Assembly (NCBI RefSeq): GCF_038002225.1
Contig: NZ_JBBOCA010000001.1
Coordinates: 744,001 to 808,000, forward strand
Direction: 5' to 3'
DNA length: 64,000 nt
DNA from: Paenibacillus sp. FSL R7-0204
GTDB taxonomy: Bacteria > Bacillota > Bacilli > Paenibacillales > Paenibacillaceae
Shown here: one piece after another, positions 32,887-46,226 of the stretch
How the letters are laid out: each line of letters starts with the position of its first letter
How positions within the stretch are numbered: position 1 is the first letter of the stretch
Notes under the pieces: model-generated
What the model saw: only the letters and a program-made list of their open reading frames with translations
The model's database searches: none
Told to the model about the DNA's origin: nothing
Translations under genes and position numbers: made by a program

Positions 32887-34134
32887 ATGGAACAATTGCG
32901 TAAAAGTGACCCGGCAGTACTGGAAGCGATGGGCCTCGAACTGAGCCGCCAGCGTGCGAACATTGAACTTATTGCCTCAGAGAATATTGTAAGTGAAGCC
33001 GTCATGGAGGCCATGGGCTCCGTACTTACGAACAAATATGCTGAGGGTTATCCCGGCAAGCGTTATTATGGCGGCTGTGAGGATGTGGATATTGTTGAGA
33101 ACCTGGCCCGCGACCGTGCGAAGGAACTATTCGGTGCCGAGCATGCCAACGTGCAGCCGCATTCCGGCGCACAGGCCAATATGGCTGTATACCTGGCTGC
33201 GCTCAAGCCCGGCGATACCGTTCTCGGTATGAATCTGGCGCATGGCGGCCATTTGACCCACGGCAGCCCGGTGAATGCTTCCGGCATTCTGTATAACTTC
33301 GTGGCTTATGGCGTACAGGAGGATTCCTTCCTGATCGATTATGATGAAGTGCGCAAAGCGGCCTTCAAGCATCGTCCCAAAATGATCGTTGCCGGTGCGA
33401 GCGCATACCCGCGTACGATTGATTTTGCCGCACTCGGTTCGATTGCGAATGATGTGGGTGCTCTGTTCATGGTCGATATGGCCCATATTGCCGGTCTGGT
33501 GGCTGCCGGTCTTCACCCGAGCCCGGTTCCTCATGCCCACTTCGTCACTACAACTACGCACAAAACCCTGCGCGGTCCGCGCGGCGGGATGATTCTATGC
33601 AGACAGCCATGGGCTGCCGCTATTGATAAAGCAGTCTTCCCTGGTTCCCAGGGCGGACCTCTGATGCATGTGATTGCGTCTAAGGCTGTATCGTTCGGTG
33701 AGGCGCTGCAGCCTTCATTCAAGACTTACGCCGAGAACGTAGTTAAGAATGCCAAGGTGCTGGCGGAGACCCTGGTCGGCGAAGGCATTAATATTGTATC
33801 CGGCGGAACCGATAACCATCTGATACTGCTGGATACCCGCAACCTGAACATTACCGGCAAGGTCGCTGAGAAGGTGCTGGATTCCATCGGAATTACAGTC
33901 AATAAGAATGCAATTCCGTTCGATCCTACCAGCCCATTCGTAACCAGCGGTATCCGCATCGGTACACCGGCTGTTACTTCACGCGGTATGGATGAGCAGG
34001 CTATGGTTACAATCGGCCGGATTATTGCTAATGTCCTGAAGAATCCGCAGGATGAAGCTAACTTGGCCCAAGCGGCCCGTGAGGTAGCCAAGCTGACTGA
34101 ACAATATCCGATTTACCCTGGATTGCAGTATTAA
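32887..34134 (+). CDS. glyA: Serine hydroxymethyltransferase
   Basis: PLP enzyme interconverting serine plus tetrahydrofolate and glycine plus 5,10-methylene-THF; the main entry of one-carbon units. The 415-residue protein has [40 protein letters not shown] near the start and [13 protein letters not shown] with the Schiff-base lysine K226. ATG 32887 follows AGGGAGGAAATT. It is the second gene behind the ZTP riboswitch. Confidence 0.98.
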   Translation: MEQLRKSDPAVLEAMGLELSRQRANIELIASENIVSEAVMEAMGSVLTNKYAEGYPGKRYYGGCEDVDIVENLARDRAKELFGAEHANVQPHSGAQANMAVYLAALKPGDTVLGMNLAHGGHLTHGSPVNASGILYNFVAYGVQEDSFLIDYDEVRKAAFKHRPKMIVAGASAYPRTIDFAALGSIANDVGALFMVDMAHIAGLVAAGLHPSPVPHAHFVTTTTHKTLRGPRGGMILCRQPWAAAIDKAVFPGSQGGPLMHVIASKAVSFGEALQPSFKTYAENVVKNAKVLAETLVGEGINIVSGGTDNHLILLDTRNLNITGKVAEKVLDSIGITVNKNAIPFDPTSPFVTSGIRIGTPAVTSRGMDEQAMVTIGRIIANVLKNPQDEANLAQAAREVAKLTEQYPIYPGLQY

Positions 34135-34154
34135 TCTGTGTCCCTCTAAACATC

Positions 34155-34200
34155 GCCTTTGCGTATCCGGTTTCTGCCGGATTTACGCAAGGGCTTTTTT
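34155..34200 (+). terminator. Terminator of glyA
   Basis: GCCTTTGCGTA and TTACGCAAGGGC pair with CCGG/CCGG above, followed by TTTTTT. Confidence 0.9.
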
Positions 34201-34306
34201 AAATATAAGTATGTATATGTTTCACGCTATACATTATCCTTCTATTTCTCGCCGAAACGGTACCGTCCATTAAAAGGACGGAAAAGTCGTTTCCACTTGT
34301 TTGCTG
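34201..34306 (+). repeat. Structured intergenic repeat family 1, copy 1 (glyA-upp)
   Basis: About 95 bases are nearly identical to 43969-44074. Predicted 5' hairpin: AAATATAAG with CTTCTATTT plus inner TGTATA/TATACA. 3' hairpin: AAACGG-TA-CCGTCC with GGACGG and (G/U)CGTTT. Several differences from the other copy preserve pairing. Confidence 0.8.
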
Positions 34307-34450
34307 TTACATAATGTTCACAAATGGCTGCGAAGAAAACGTATGAATTATGCTGAAAGTTGCATGAAAGTTCATGGAATTTTCAATAAAAGTAGTGAAA
34401 GAACTGTGAATAGTATTAAAAGTGCTTAATCGTACAAACTAAGCTTTGTT

Positions 34451-34595
34451 TTATATCCAGAGAGGTGGCTATATTGCCTTAAGCTTCCATGGGCTGGTAA
34501 TCTCCAGTAAGCGGGGGGCCTGCAGATTTGTCTATCTGTAGGTGAAAAGCAGTCTTGGTGATGATATAATAGATAGGATTTAGCCACCTGAGAAG
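34451..34595 (+). ncRNA. Candidate structured leader or small RNA upstream of upp
   Basis: AGGTGGCTA (34464) is perfectly complementary to TAGCCACCT (34581-34589). Inside are a CTGG/CCAG hairpin and an 8-bp CTGCAGAT/ATCTGTAG hairpin. The 5' edge holds ATCCAGAGAGGT, close to the PyrR-binding loop consensus (UCCAGAGAGG). A TATAAT at 34565-34570 could instead be the upp promoter. No clear U-run terminator. Identity is undetermined. The rest of the 513-base gap holds the glyA terminator and the repeat copy. Confidence 0.4.
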
Positions 34596-34647
34596 CCTAG
34601 TGCTTACTTTGGCTATAAATAAGACTTACAATTACCGGAGGGACAAC

Positions 34648-35277
34648 ATGGGAAAATTGGTGATTTGCGATCATCCATTGATTCAGCACAAATTGACATT
34701 CATTCGCGATGTGCGGACCAACACAAAAGACTTTAGGGAGCATGTCGATGAAGTAGCAACACTTATGGCTTATGAGATTACACGTGATATCCCGCTGGAG
34801 ACCATTACGGTGCAGACGCCAGTGCAGGAAACGCAGAGCAAGGTGATATCGGGAAGAATGCTGGGACTGATTCCGATTCTGCGCGCCGGTCTTGGCATGC
34901 TGGAAGGTGTTCTTAAGCTGCTTCCTGCGGCGAAGGTAGGTCATGTAGGCCTGTTCCGTGATCCGGACACCCTGCAGCCGGTGGAGTACTACATTAAGCT
35001 TCCTACGGATGTCCAGGAACGTGAGCTGATCGTAATCGATCCTATGCTGGCTACAGGCGGCTCTGCCATTGCAGCGATTACCTCGCTCAAGAACCGCGGC
35101 TGCACCCAGATCAAGATGATGAACCTGATTGCTGCTCCGGAAGGCGTTGCGGCTGTACAAGCTGCTCATCCGGATGTGGATATCTATGTTGCCGCACTTG
35201 ACGATCATTTGAATGATCACGGATATATCGTTCCGGGTCTTGGGGATGCCGGGGACAGACTGTACGGAACCAAGTAA
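34648..35277 (+). CDS. upp: Uracil phosphoribosyltransferase
   Basis: Salvages uracil to UMP using PRPP. The 209-residue protein begins [21 protein letters not shown] and contains [15 protein letters not shown] and the PRPP-binding [11 protein letters not shown]. It ends [11 protein letters not shown], all standard for Upp. The start is ATG 34648 after GGAGGG. Same position downstream of glyA as in B. subtilis. Confidence 0.98.
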   Translation: MGKLVICDHPLIQHKLTFIRDVRTNTKDFREHVDEVATLMAYEITRDIPLETITVQTPVQETQSKVISGRMLGLIPILRAGLGMLEGVLKLLPAAKVGHVGLFRDPDTLQPVEYYIKLPTDVQERELIVIDPMLATGGSAIAAITSLKNRGCTQIKMMNLIAAPEGVAAVQAAHPDVDIYVAALDDHLNDHGYIVPGLGDAGDRLYGTK

Positions 35278-35341
35278 AGGGCACAGATAATGATAGAACC
35301 AACACAATAGACCACGGTTTTCAGAAGAGAGGGAAGGGCTT

Positions 35342-36517
35342 ATGTCCAAAATTAAAGTAATGACGATTTTCGGAGTGCGCCCCGAGGCAATCAAGATGGC
35401 GCCACTGGTTCTGGAGCTGAACAGACATCCTGAGCAGATTGAGTCCATTGTCTGTGTAACTGCGCAGCACCGGGAGCTGCTGGATCAGGTGCTTGAGGTG
35501 TTCAAGATTACCCCGGACTATGATCTGGACGTAATGAAGGACCGCCAGACGCTTAACGAAATCACAATCCGGGTGCTCGAAGGCCTGGAGCCCGTGCTCC
35601 GCGAAGTGAAGCCGGACCTCGTGCTTGTACATGGCGATACCCTGACCACCTTCCTGGCCAGCTATGCGTCTTTCCTGCAGCAGATTCAGGTTGGGCATGT
35701 AGAAGCAGGTCTTCGGACATGGAACAAGCTTTCGCCTTATCCGGAAGAAATGAACCGTCAGCTGACAGGCGTGCTTGCTGATCTGCATTTTGCTCCGACT
35801 CATTGGTCAGCGGGTAACCTGAGACACGAGAACAAAAAAGAATCAAGTATTTATATCACAGGCAATACCGTAACCGATGTGTTTCAATATACCGTACAGC
35901 CGGACTACCGGCATCCGGTCCTTGATTTTGCTTCAGGAAAAAGACTTATTTTGATGACGGCGCACCGCAGAGAATCCCAAGGCGAACCGCACCGTCATAT
36001 TTTCCGTGCAGTCAAAAGAATCGCTGATGAATTTGAAGATGTAGCCATTGTGTATCCCGTGCACCCGAGTCCGGCAGTGAAGGAACCGGCACATGAGATC
36101 CTCGGCGGACACCCTAGAATCAAGCTGATTGATCCGCTGGATGTCGTTGACCTGCATAACTTTTATCCGCATACCCACCTGATATTGACCGATTCCGGCG
36201 GCCTGCAGGAGGAAGCTCCCTCCTTTGGAGTTCCTGTGCTTGTGCTGCGTGATACAACCGAGCGCCCGGAAGGGATCGAGGCCGGAACACTGGAGCTTGT
36301 GGGGACGGACGAGGAGAAGGTGTATCAACGGACACATGCTCTTTTGACCGATCAGAATCTGTATCAGTCGATGAGCCGGGCCGCCAACCCGTATGGAGAC
36401 GGCAAAGCCTCCGAGAGAATTGTCAATGCGATTTTGCACCATTTCGGAGCTGTTCCAGAGCGTCCGGAAGAATTTCACACAATGTTCACAAATGATAAAA
36501 CAGGGCAAGACAACTAA
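35342..36517 (+). CDS. mnaA: UDP-N-acetylglucosamine 2-epimerase (non-hydrolysing)
   Basis: Interconverts UDP-GlcNAc and UDP-ManNAc, supplying ManNAc for wall teichoic acid or secondary wall polymer linkage. The 391-residue cytoplasmic GT-B-fold enzyme begins with VMTIFGVRPEAIKMAPLVLEL. It has VHGDTLTTFLASYASF, VGHVEAGLRTWNKLSPYPEEMNRQ, and LTDSGGLQEEAPSFGVPVLVLRDTTERPEGIEAGT. ATG 35342 follows AGAGGGAAGG. The TagA-type enzyme at 57.7 kb would use its product. It lies between upp and the atp operon. Confidence 0.96.
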   Translation: MSKIKVMTIFGVRPEAIKMAPLVLELNRHPEQIESIVCVTAQHRELLDQVLEVFKITPDYDLDVMKDRQTLNEITIRVLEGLEPVLREVKPDLVLVHGDTLTTFLASYASFLQQIQVGHVEAGLRTWNKLSPYPEEMNRQLTGVLADLHFAPTHWSAGNLRHENKKESSIYITGNTVTDVFQYTVQPDYRHPVLDFASGKRLILMTAHRRESQGEPHRHIFRAVKRIADEFEDVAIVYPVHPSPAVKEPAHEILGGHPRIKLIDPLDVVDLHNFYPHTHLILTDSGGLQEEAPSFGVPVLVLRDTTERPEGIEAGTLELVGTDEEKVYQRTHALLTDQNLYQSMSRAANPYGDGKASERIVNAILHHFGAVPERPEEFHTMFTNDKTGQDN

Positions 36518-36633
36518 TATACTAACGTTAATAAAAGCAGCATACAGTTAAACTGTACGGTTTATATGGTTTTGGTGTTTTTTGCTGTGATTATTTTCAT
36601 ATTTTCATGCGATTTTGGGCAATTTTCTGTGAA

Positions 36634-36663
36634 TTGACAAAGAGTCTGGATATTCAGTAAAAT
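36634..36663 (+). promoter_or_regulatory. Probable atp operon promoter
   Basis: TTGACA (36634-36639), 18-base spacer, TAAAAT (36658-36663), only 18 bases before the first ATG, so the leader is very short. A perfect ACAGTTAAACTGT palindrome lies about 90 bases upstream. Confidence 0.6.
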
Positions 36664-36681
36664 TAGTTGGGATTGTAGCCT

Positions 36682-36915
36682 ATGAAGGAACCAAAGAATG
36701 AGCCTGGGCTGGGGCGTACAGCTCTAGTACTCGGGGGTGCGGGCAGCTTGCTCGCCGCTTACATTGTAATAGGCTTTTTTGTGGCAAAGTGGCTGCGCAA
36801 TCTGATGGACGGACCTGCCTTTTGGCTGGCTATCGGAACAATTGCCGGGTTGATTCTCGGAGTTGTGAATGTTGCTTTGCTAATCAAAAATTTTTTGGGG
36901 GAGCAAAATGGATAA
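36682..36915 (+). CDS. atpZ: AtpZ/AtpI-family small membrane protein
   Basis: A 77-residue protein with two membrane helices (TALVLGGAGSLLAAYIVIGFFVAKWL and PAFWLAIGTIAGLILGVVNVALLI). In Firmicutes AtpZ precedes atpI and, with it, is thought to form a Mg/Ca channel or assist c-ring assembly. It overlaps atpI by 8 bases. No strong ribosome binding site precedes ATG 36682. Confidence 0.85.
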   Translation: MKEPKNEPGLGRTALVLGGAGSLLAAYIVIGFFVAKWLRNLMDGPAFWLAIGTIAGLILGVVNVALLIKNFLGEQNG

Positions 36916-37285
36916 TATGACTCCCGTAATCAATATCGTCACCAGGGTGACAGTAATCATTATGGCAGGATTGGTAATGGGGTGGGCTCTCCATCATGAG
37001 ACCCGTGCAGTTACTCTGGGAATGACACTCGGCTTGCTGGCAGGACTGGTTAATTTCCGTTATCTGGCCCTTAAGGTCAGAAGAGTGACAGCAGCGGTGG
37101 CGAAGCAAGGGAAAAGCTCCTTCAGCCTTGGTTTTGCTACAAGAATCAGTTTTGGAATTCTGGTTACCATGTTTTCAGTCAAATATGAGCATTTCTCGCT
37201 GGAGGCAACGATTATCGGCCTGTTCATCCCCCAGCTTCTGGCTATTCCCGTGGGGATATATCTAGGAATCAAGAATAAGCTGTAG
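36908..37285 (+). CDS. atpI: ATP synthase subunit I
   Basis: A 125-residue protein with four predicted membrane helices that assists assembly of the c-ring. Family-like features are GMTLGLLAGLVNFRYLALKVRR and the final helix pair ATIIGLFIPQLLAIPVGIYLGIK. ATG 36908 follows GGGGGAGC inside the end of atpZ, indicating coupled translation. Confidence 0.87.
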   Translation: MDNMTPVINIVTRVTVIIMAGLVMGWALHHETRAVTLGMTLGLLAGLVNFRYLALKVRRVTAAVAKQGKSSFSLGFATRISFGILVTMFSVKYEHFSLEATIIGLFIPQLLAIPVGIYLGIKNKL

Positions 37286-37314
37286 CCATATTAAAGAGAA
37301 AGGGGGATGATACT

Positions 37315-38082
37315 ATGCACGAAATGCCTTTAATCTATGTTGGCGGAATACCGATTGACCTGTCTGCTGTGCTGATGCTGGTAATCAGCTCGGTGATAGT
37401 ATTCGTACTGGTTATGCTCTCCGTCCGCAACCTGTCGGTTGAGAATCCGTCCAAACTCCAGAATTTCATGGAATGGGTGGTTGAATTTGTACAGGGACTG
37501 ATCAGCAGCGCCATGGATCTGAAGAAGGGAAAGCCTTACATATCACTGGGATTGACGCTGATACTGTTTATCTTCGTCTCCAATCTCCTTGGTCTGCCGT
37601 TTTCCGTTATTACAGAGGCCGATGGTCCAGTTACAGTCTTCGGACATGTTATCGAAGCAACTAAGAACCTGGCCGATGGCGCGCATGCTGAGATTCTGTG
37701 GTACAAATCGCCGACTGCAGACATCAACGTAACCGCAGGACTTGCGATCGTTGTGTTTGTACTCATGAACTACTTAGGCATCAAGCTGAACGGCAAGCAT
37801 TATTTCAAACATTATATTGAGCCGTTTCCAATTTTCTTGCCGCTGAACATCATTGAGAACCTGGCGAAGCCAGTGGCGCTTGCCATTCGTCTATTCGCTA
37901 ACATTTTTGCCGGCGAGGTTCTGATTACCGTCATTCTGAAGCTGGGACTGTTCAGTATTCCGTTTCTGGCCATCTGGCAAGGTTTCAGTATCTTTGTCGG
38001 GGCGCTTCAGGCCTTTATCTTTACGATTCTGACGATGGTCTACATCGCACAGATGACGATCCACGAGGAAGAAGCGCATTAA
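37315..38082 (+). CDS. atpB: ATP synthase subunit a
   Basis: Proton-channel stator subunit of Fo. The 255-residue protein has five to six membrane helices. The conserved segment ENLAKPVALAIRLFANIFAGEVLITVIL contains the essential arginine (AIRLFANI) facing the c-ring. ATG 37315 follows AAAGGGGGATG. A CTGCCG/CGGCAG hairpin directly downstream (38087-38107) may help set the different expression of atpE. Confidence 0.97.
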   Translation: MHEMPLIYVGGIPIDLSAVLMLVISSVIVFVLVMLSVRNLSVENPSKLQNFMEWVVEFVQGLISSAMDLKKGKPYISLGLTLILFIFVSNLLGLPFSVITEADGPVTVFGHVIEATKNLADGAHAEILWYKSPTADINVTAGLAIVVFVLMNYLGIKLNGKHYFKHYIEPFPIFLPLNIIENLAKPVALAIRLFANIFAGEVLITVILKLGLFSIPFLAIWQGFSIFVGALQAFIFTILTMVYIAQMTIHEEEAH

Positions 38083-38144
38083 TAAGCTGCCGTGAGGATA
38101 GCGGCAGGTGCCGGAAACCTTCGCGGGAGATTTTATATTATTAA

Positions 38145-38399
<255 letters not shown>

Positions 38400-38496
38400 T
38401 AAACCGTTTTTACGGTTTGGCGGGGAGGGCAAGTGCCATCCGCGCCTTACTTTTGTATATGTCCGCAAGCCGCGGTAACGGAAGGGAGTGACCTCA

Positions 38497-38981
38497 GTGA
38501 ATATCGTTTGGACCAATATAGTATTTTCCATTGTCGCATTTGGAGTTCTGTACTTCCTGCTTAGCAAGTTTGCCTTCAGCAAGCTGTTCGGAATTATGGA
38601 GAAACGGCGCGAAATGGTGATGCAGCAAATGGATGAAGCAGCCAAGACCAGAGAGCAGGCGGTCGCTTATGTAGAAGAGCAGAAGCAGGCCCTGCAGCAG
38701 GCGCGCCAAGAGGCACAGGCTATCATTCAGCAGTCCCAGGCTACCAGCAATAACCAGGTTGACAAGATTCTCGAGCAGGCTCATGTGGAAGCAAGCCGTC
38801 TGAAAGATGAAGCGGTACGCGACATTGAGAACGAGAAGAACAAAGCGGTTGAAGCGCTGCGCAGCGAGCTGGGTACAGCCTCAGTCCGCATTGCCTCGAA
38901 GCTGCTTGAGAAGGAAGTTGCAGCTGACGGCGAGCAGGAACAGCTTGTTGATCAATACCTCAAAGAGGTAGGAGGCCGATC

Positions 38982-38985
<4 letters not shown>
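38497..38985 (+). CDS. atpF: ATP synthase subunit b
   Basis: Peripheral-stalk subunit. The 162-residue protein has one N-terminal membrane helix (TNIVFSIVAFGVLYFLLSKF), then a long charged coiled coil rich in Glu, Gln and Ala. GTG 38497 is preferred over GTG 38488 because GAAGGGAG lies eight bases upstream and overlaps the earlier codon. Overlaps atpH by four bases (ATGA). Confidence 0.96.
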
Positions 38986-41056
<2,071 letters not shown>

Positions 41057-41089
41057 TATATAGAGATTACCGTTTATGCTTACGAAGTT

Positions 41090-41111
41090 AGCTTTGACAT
41101 ACGTCAAAGCT
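41090..41111 (+). repeat. Perfect hairpin between atpA and atpG
   Basis: AGCTTTGAC/GTCAAAGCT with a four-base loop, 17 bases before the atpG start and just upstream of its AGAGGTGG site. No T-run, so not a simple terminator; it may mark mRNA processing or tune subunit stoichiometry. Confidence 0.65.
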
Positions 41112-41127
41112 CAGAGGTGGTGAAATC

Positions 41128-41997
41128 ATGGCAAGAAGCATGCGTGATATTAAACGTCAAATTAAGAGCGTTCAGAACACCAGACAGATCACCAAAGCGA
41201 TGGAGATGGTCGCTGCGTCCAAGCTGCGCAAAGCGCAGGAGAAGGCAGAAGCAGCCCGTCCGTATTCAGAGAAGCTGAAAGAGGTCGTCTCGAGTATTGC
41301 TGCCGGTACGCAGGATCTCCAGCACCCGATGCTGGTCAGCCGGCCTGTCAAAAAAACAGGTTATTTGATCATCACCTCGGACAGAGGTCTTGCGGGCGGC
41401 TACAATGCGAACATTCTGCGTAAAGTAACGATGCTGATCGCAGAACGCCATAAGTCCAAGGATGAGTATGCGCTGTTTGTGATCGGGCGCAAAGGCCGTG
41501 ACTTTTTGCGGCGCCGTGAATATCCCATTGTAGAAGAAATCACCGAGCTGTCTGATACCCCGAAATTTGCCGACATCAAGTCGATTGCCTATTCGGCGGT
41601 GAACCAGTTCGAGACCGGCGTCTATGATGAGATCTACATTTGCTACAACCGGTTCGTTAATGCGATCAGCCAGATTCCGACTGTAGACAGACTTCTGCCT
41701 ATGGAAGGCGTTGGGGAAGGCGGGCATCACGGAGCATCTGCTGCTTATGAATACGAGCCTTCACCTGCAGGCGTACTGGAGGTTCTGCTTCCGAAATATG
41801 CCGAGACTTTAATCTATGGTGCTCTTCTGAACGGCAAGGCCAGTGAGCTGGGAGCCAAAATGACAGCCATGGGCAGTGCAACGAAGAACGCGTCAAAAAT
41901 GATCGGAGAACTTAGGCTTACGTACAACCGTGCCCGTCAGGCGGCCATTACGCAAGAAATTACCGAGATCGTGGCTGGTGCGAACGCGCAGTCTTAA
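41128..41997 (+). CDS. atpG: ATP synthase subunit gamma
   Basis: A 289-residue central rotor shaft. N-terminal RDIKRQIKSVQNTRQITKAMEMVAASKLRKAQ and C-terminal MGSATKNASKMIGELRLTYNRARQAAITQEITEIVAGA form the coiled-coil pair. ITSDRGLAGGYN lies in the middle domain. Length standard. Confidence 0.98.
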   Translation: MARSMRDIKRQIKSVQNTRQITKAMEMVAASKLRKAQEKAEAARPYSEKLKEVVSSIAAGTQDLQHPMLVSRPVKKTGYLIITSDRGLAGGYNANILRKVTMLIAERHKSKDEYALFVIGRKGRDFLRRREYPIVEEITELSDTPKFADIKSIAYSAVNQFETGVYDEIYICYNRFVNAISQIPTVDRLLPMEGVGEGGHHGASAAYEYEPSPAGVLEVLLPKYAETLIYGALLNGKASELGAKMTAMGSATKNASKMIGELRLTYNRARQAAITQEITEIVAGANAQS

Positions 41998-42025
41998 TAT
42001 GAGTGGGCTTAAGGTCCATATGTAA

Positions 42026-43447
<1,422 letters not shown>

Positions 43448-43510
43448 CCCTAAGCATGCTTATGCTGGGGGATCGGGCTTTATTCTGTAAAGCTTTGAGG
43501 AGGAATGGAA

Positions 43511-43927
43511 GTGAATACCTTTTTGCTCGAAATAGTTACACCGGAGCATCTGGTCTACTCCAAGCAAGTGAACAGTCTGACGGTACGCGGCGTGAATGGT
43601 GAGCTGGGGATTCTCCCGGGACATATTCCGCTCGTCACCCCGCTTCAGGTTGCTCCGCTTAGCGTTAAGGCGGACGGCGTTACAGTCTCCATCGCTGTGC
43701 ATGGCGGTTTCGTTGAAGTGCACAAAGATAAGGTAACAGTGCTGGCTGAAAGTGCTGAGCTGCCCCGGGATATTGATGTGGAACGCGCTGAAGCGGCTAA
43801 GGAACGGGCTGAGCGCCGCCTTAAGCTGCAAAGCAAGCAGGATGAGATCGATCACCGCCGTGCGGAGCTGGCATTACAGCGTGCTGTAACGCGCATCAAA
43901 GTTTCGACCGGTAAAGGACAACAGTAA
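43511..43927 (+). CDS. atpC: ATP synthase subunit epsilon
   Basis: A 138-residue rotor subunit and ATPase inhibitor: an N-terminal beta barrel (NTFLLEIVTPEHLVYSKQVNSLTVRGVNGELGILPGHIPLVTPL) and a C-terminal two-helix domain rich in Arg/Glu. GTG 43511 is preferred over ATG 43505, since GAGGAGG ends only one base before the latter. Last gene of the operon. Confidence 0.96.
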   Translation: MNTFLLEIVTPEHLVYSKQVNSLTVRGVNGELGILPGHIPLVTPLQVAPLSVKADGVTVSIAVHGGFVEVHKDKVTVLAESAELPRDIDVERAEAAKERAERRLKLQSKQDEIDHRRAELALQRAVTRIKVSTGKGQQ

Positions 43928-43937
43928 CAGATAAGCG

Positions 43938-43966
43938 GTCAAGCCCTGGGCTTGACTGTTTTTTTT
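43938..43966 (+). terminator. Terminator of the atp operon
   Basis: GTCAAGCCC/GGGCTTGAC with a one-base centre, followed by eight T. Confidence 0.93.
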
Positions 43967-43968
43967 GA

Positions 43969-44074
43969 AAGATAAGAATGTATATGCTTCGCGCTATAAT
44001 AATCCTTATCTTTCTCGCTGAAACGGTACCGTCCTTTTAAAGGACGGCAAAGCCGTTTCTACTTGCTTGCGAGA
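43969..44074 (+). repeat. Structured intergenic repeat family 1, copy 2 (after atpC)
   Basis: Matches the copy at 34201-34306. The 5' stem AAAGATAAG/CTTATCTTT is perfect here. The 3' stem AAACGG-TA-CCGTCC with GGACGG-CAAAG-CCGTTT is also perfect. It fills most of the gap between the atp terminator and ywzB. Confidence 0.8.
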
Positions 44075-44218
44075 ATCTAGCAGATTATGAACATATCGTC
44101 ATCAGATCTGCATATAAAGACCCATTTGTTTAAAATTTCGTAAAAGTACTGGATTCTTTTCCCCTGCACAAGTATGATATAAGAGTCGATTTCCGAGTAC
44201 CTAACACAGGGGGCTAAT

Positions 44219-44476
44219 ATGAACACACGCTTATCCGCTGAGTTGTCGGGTGCGATCGGCACCAGCAATATGATATCGATGATTATCTCTTTGATCTGCG
44301 TTGCATTATCCTGGTGGGCACTTCAGAACCTTAAGCTGGATTTGGTCATAAGATATCCCAAGAGCCCTCAGGGCAGACTGCTGCACCTGCTCTTGGCGAT
44401 TGTCCTGGGTCATTTCGTGTCCGGATTTCTGCTTGATTATCTGGGCTGGAGCGGACTTACCCTACGGATGTTTTAA
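44219..44476 (+). CDS. ywzB: DUF1146 small membrane protein YwzB
   Basis: An 85-residue protein with two membrane helices (SMIISLICVALSWWALQNL and LLHLLLAIVLGHFVSGFLLDYL) separated by a basic loop. Location between atpC and murA matches B. subtilis ywzB. Function unknown. It starts at ATG 44219 after AGGGGG. Confidence 0.85.
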   Translation: MNTRLSAELSGAIGTSNMISMIISLICVALSWWALQNLKLDLVIRYPKSPQGRLLHLLLAIVLGHFVSGFLLDYLGWSGLTLRMF

Positions 44477-44673
44477 CGGCAGCAGCTTTGGTTATATCTG
44501 TATAGGCTGATGCAGTGAAAAAAGTGTCGAATAATAAGGTTTTATTATGTCAACACTGAAGTTAAGCAAGGAATCTGCACCTAAGACGCAATGACGGAAT
44601 ATTCAATATCTTAACAGACGAATTTTAACCTCAAAATTAATTTCAGAAATAATGGACGCGGAGGGAAACCGAA

Positions 44674-46050
44674 ATGAGCAAATTTATCGTCCGCGGTGGC
44701 AACAGATTGACCGGGAGCGTGAAAGTTAGCGGCGCAAAAAATTCCGTACTACCGATCATAGCCGCCTCTCTATTGGCAGAAGAAGGAGTTAGCGTCATTG
44801 TGGACGCACCTCCGTTAGACGATGTAATGACGATTAACAAGGTATTGGAATCTCTGGGTGCAGGTATTACATACCAGAACGATGTGATTGAAGTAGATGC
44901 CACTAATATTACTTCCTGTGAAGCACCATATGAATGGGTACGCAAAATGAGGGCTTCTTTCCTGGTTATGGGCCCACTCCTGTCCCGTATGGGGCATACT
45001 CGTATTTCTCTGCCTGGCGGTTGTGCCATTGGAACTAGGCCAATTGACCAGCACTTGAAGGGTTTTGAAGCGCTTGGAGCCGAGATCAGTCTGGGCCAGG
45101 GCTACATCGATGCGAAAAGTAACGGAAGACTGCGCGGAGCCAAGATCTATCTGGATGTGGCCAGCGTAGGTGCGACCGAAAATATAATGATGGCTGCCGC
45201 GCTTGCCGAAGGCACCACAGTGATTGAGAATGCGGCTAAAGAGCCGGAGATTGTTGACCTTGCCAATTACCTGAACGGCATGGGCGGCATTGTACGCGGA
45301 GCCGGAACCGGAGTCATCCGGATTGAAGGCGTAGAGCGTATGCACGGCGTCAGACATCATGTCATTCCTGACCGGATCGAAGCTGGTACTTATATGGCAG
45401 CAGCGGCGATCACAGGCGGCGATGTGTATGTTGAGGGAGCTATTGCCGACCATCTGGGTCCGGTGATTGCCAAGATGGAGGAAATGGGCGTTACGATTAT
45501 CCCGGATGAGAACGGAGTCCGTGTCATCAGCGACAAGCCGCTGAAGGCTGTCGATCTCAAGACATTACCTTACCCGGGATTCCCGACAGATATGCAGTCA
45601 CAGATGATGGCGCTGCTGCTCCGCTCAGAAGGAACCAGCGTAGTGACAGAGACCGTCTTCGAGAACCGGTTCATGCATGTGGATGAATTCCACAACATGA
45701 ACGCGGAGATCAAGATTGAGGGCCGCTCTGCGATCGTGACCGGCAATGCCAGTCTGGTCGGCGCTAAGGTATGTGCTACGGACCTGCGTGCAGGTGCTGC
45801 GCTTATTTTGGCAGGACTTGTGGCGGAAGGCACTACAGAAGTTAGCGGAACGCATCACATTGACCGCGGGTATGTGCACCTGGCTGAGAAGCTGTCAGGA
45901 CTTGGTGCGGACATATGGCGTATTTCCATGGAAGAGTCGGCTGTTCCTGCTGCGAAGGAAGAAGCGCTTAAGCCTGAACCGGCCAGAAGCGAACCCTCCA
46001 AAGCCGAAGAGATCAGACCCCGTTTCCAGATTCAGCCGTCTTGGGTATAA
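44674..46050 (+). CDS. murA: UDP-N-acetylglucosamine 1-carboxyvinyltransferase
   Basis: First committed step of peptidoglycan synthesis, transferring enolpyruvate from PEP to UDP-GlcNAc. The 458-residue protein contains [15 protein letters not shown] (residues about 20-34), [13 protein letters not shown] with the catalytic C117 (fosfomycin target) and [11 protein letters not shown]. About 30 residues of Pro/Glu/Ala-rich tail ([26 protein letters not shown], written in parts by the gene's last 100 bases) extend beyond the usual ~420-435 length. ATG 44674 follows GCGGAGGG. Confidence 0.97.
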   Translation: MSKFIVRGGNRLTGSVKVSGAKNSVLPIIAASLLAEEGVSVIVDAPPLDDVMTINKVLESLGAGITYQNDVIEVDATNITSCEAPYEWVRKMRASFLVMGPLLSRMGHTRISLPGGCAIGTRPIDQHLKGFEALGAEISLGQGYIDAKSNGRLRGAKIYLDVASVGATENIMMAAALAEGTTVIENAAKEPEIVDLANYLNGMGGIVRGAGTGVIRIEGVERMHGVRHHVIPDRIEAGTYMAAAAITGGDVYVEGAIADHLGPVIAKMEEMGVTIIPDENGVRVISDKPLKAVDLKTLPYPGFPTDMQSQMMALLLRSEGTSVVTETVFENRFMHVDEFHNMNAEIKIEGRSAIVTGNASLVGAKVCATDLRAGAALILAGLVAEGTTEVSGTHHIDRGYVHLAEKLSGLGADIWRISMEESAVPAAKEEALKPEPARSEPSKAEEIRPRFQIQPSWV

Positions 46051-46070
46051 TAGTTTTTCTTAAAAATATT

Positions 46071-46102
46071 GGGACCAGCTGCTATGCGGCTGGTCCTTTT
46101 TT
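46071..46102 (+). terminator. Terminator of murA
   Basis: GGACCAGC/GCTGGTCC stem, loop TGCTATGCG, then TTTTTT. Confidence 0.92.
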
Positions 46103-46226
46103 GGGGAATTCACCTTATATAATCCGGGGGATTCCGCAACTCTCTTTCTCTTAAAATCCCGTTCTAGCAGGTGCCGCAAATTCATATCTATAAGAATCAC
46201 CGGTGCTTACGGAAGGAGCCATAGAG

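Noticed and set aside
34451..34595. 6S RNA upstream of upp
   Set aside because: Only about 130 bases rather than ~190, and no terminator or matching central bubble was seen.
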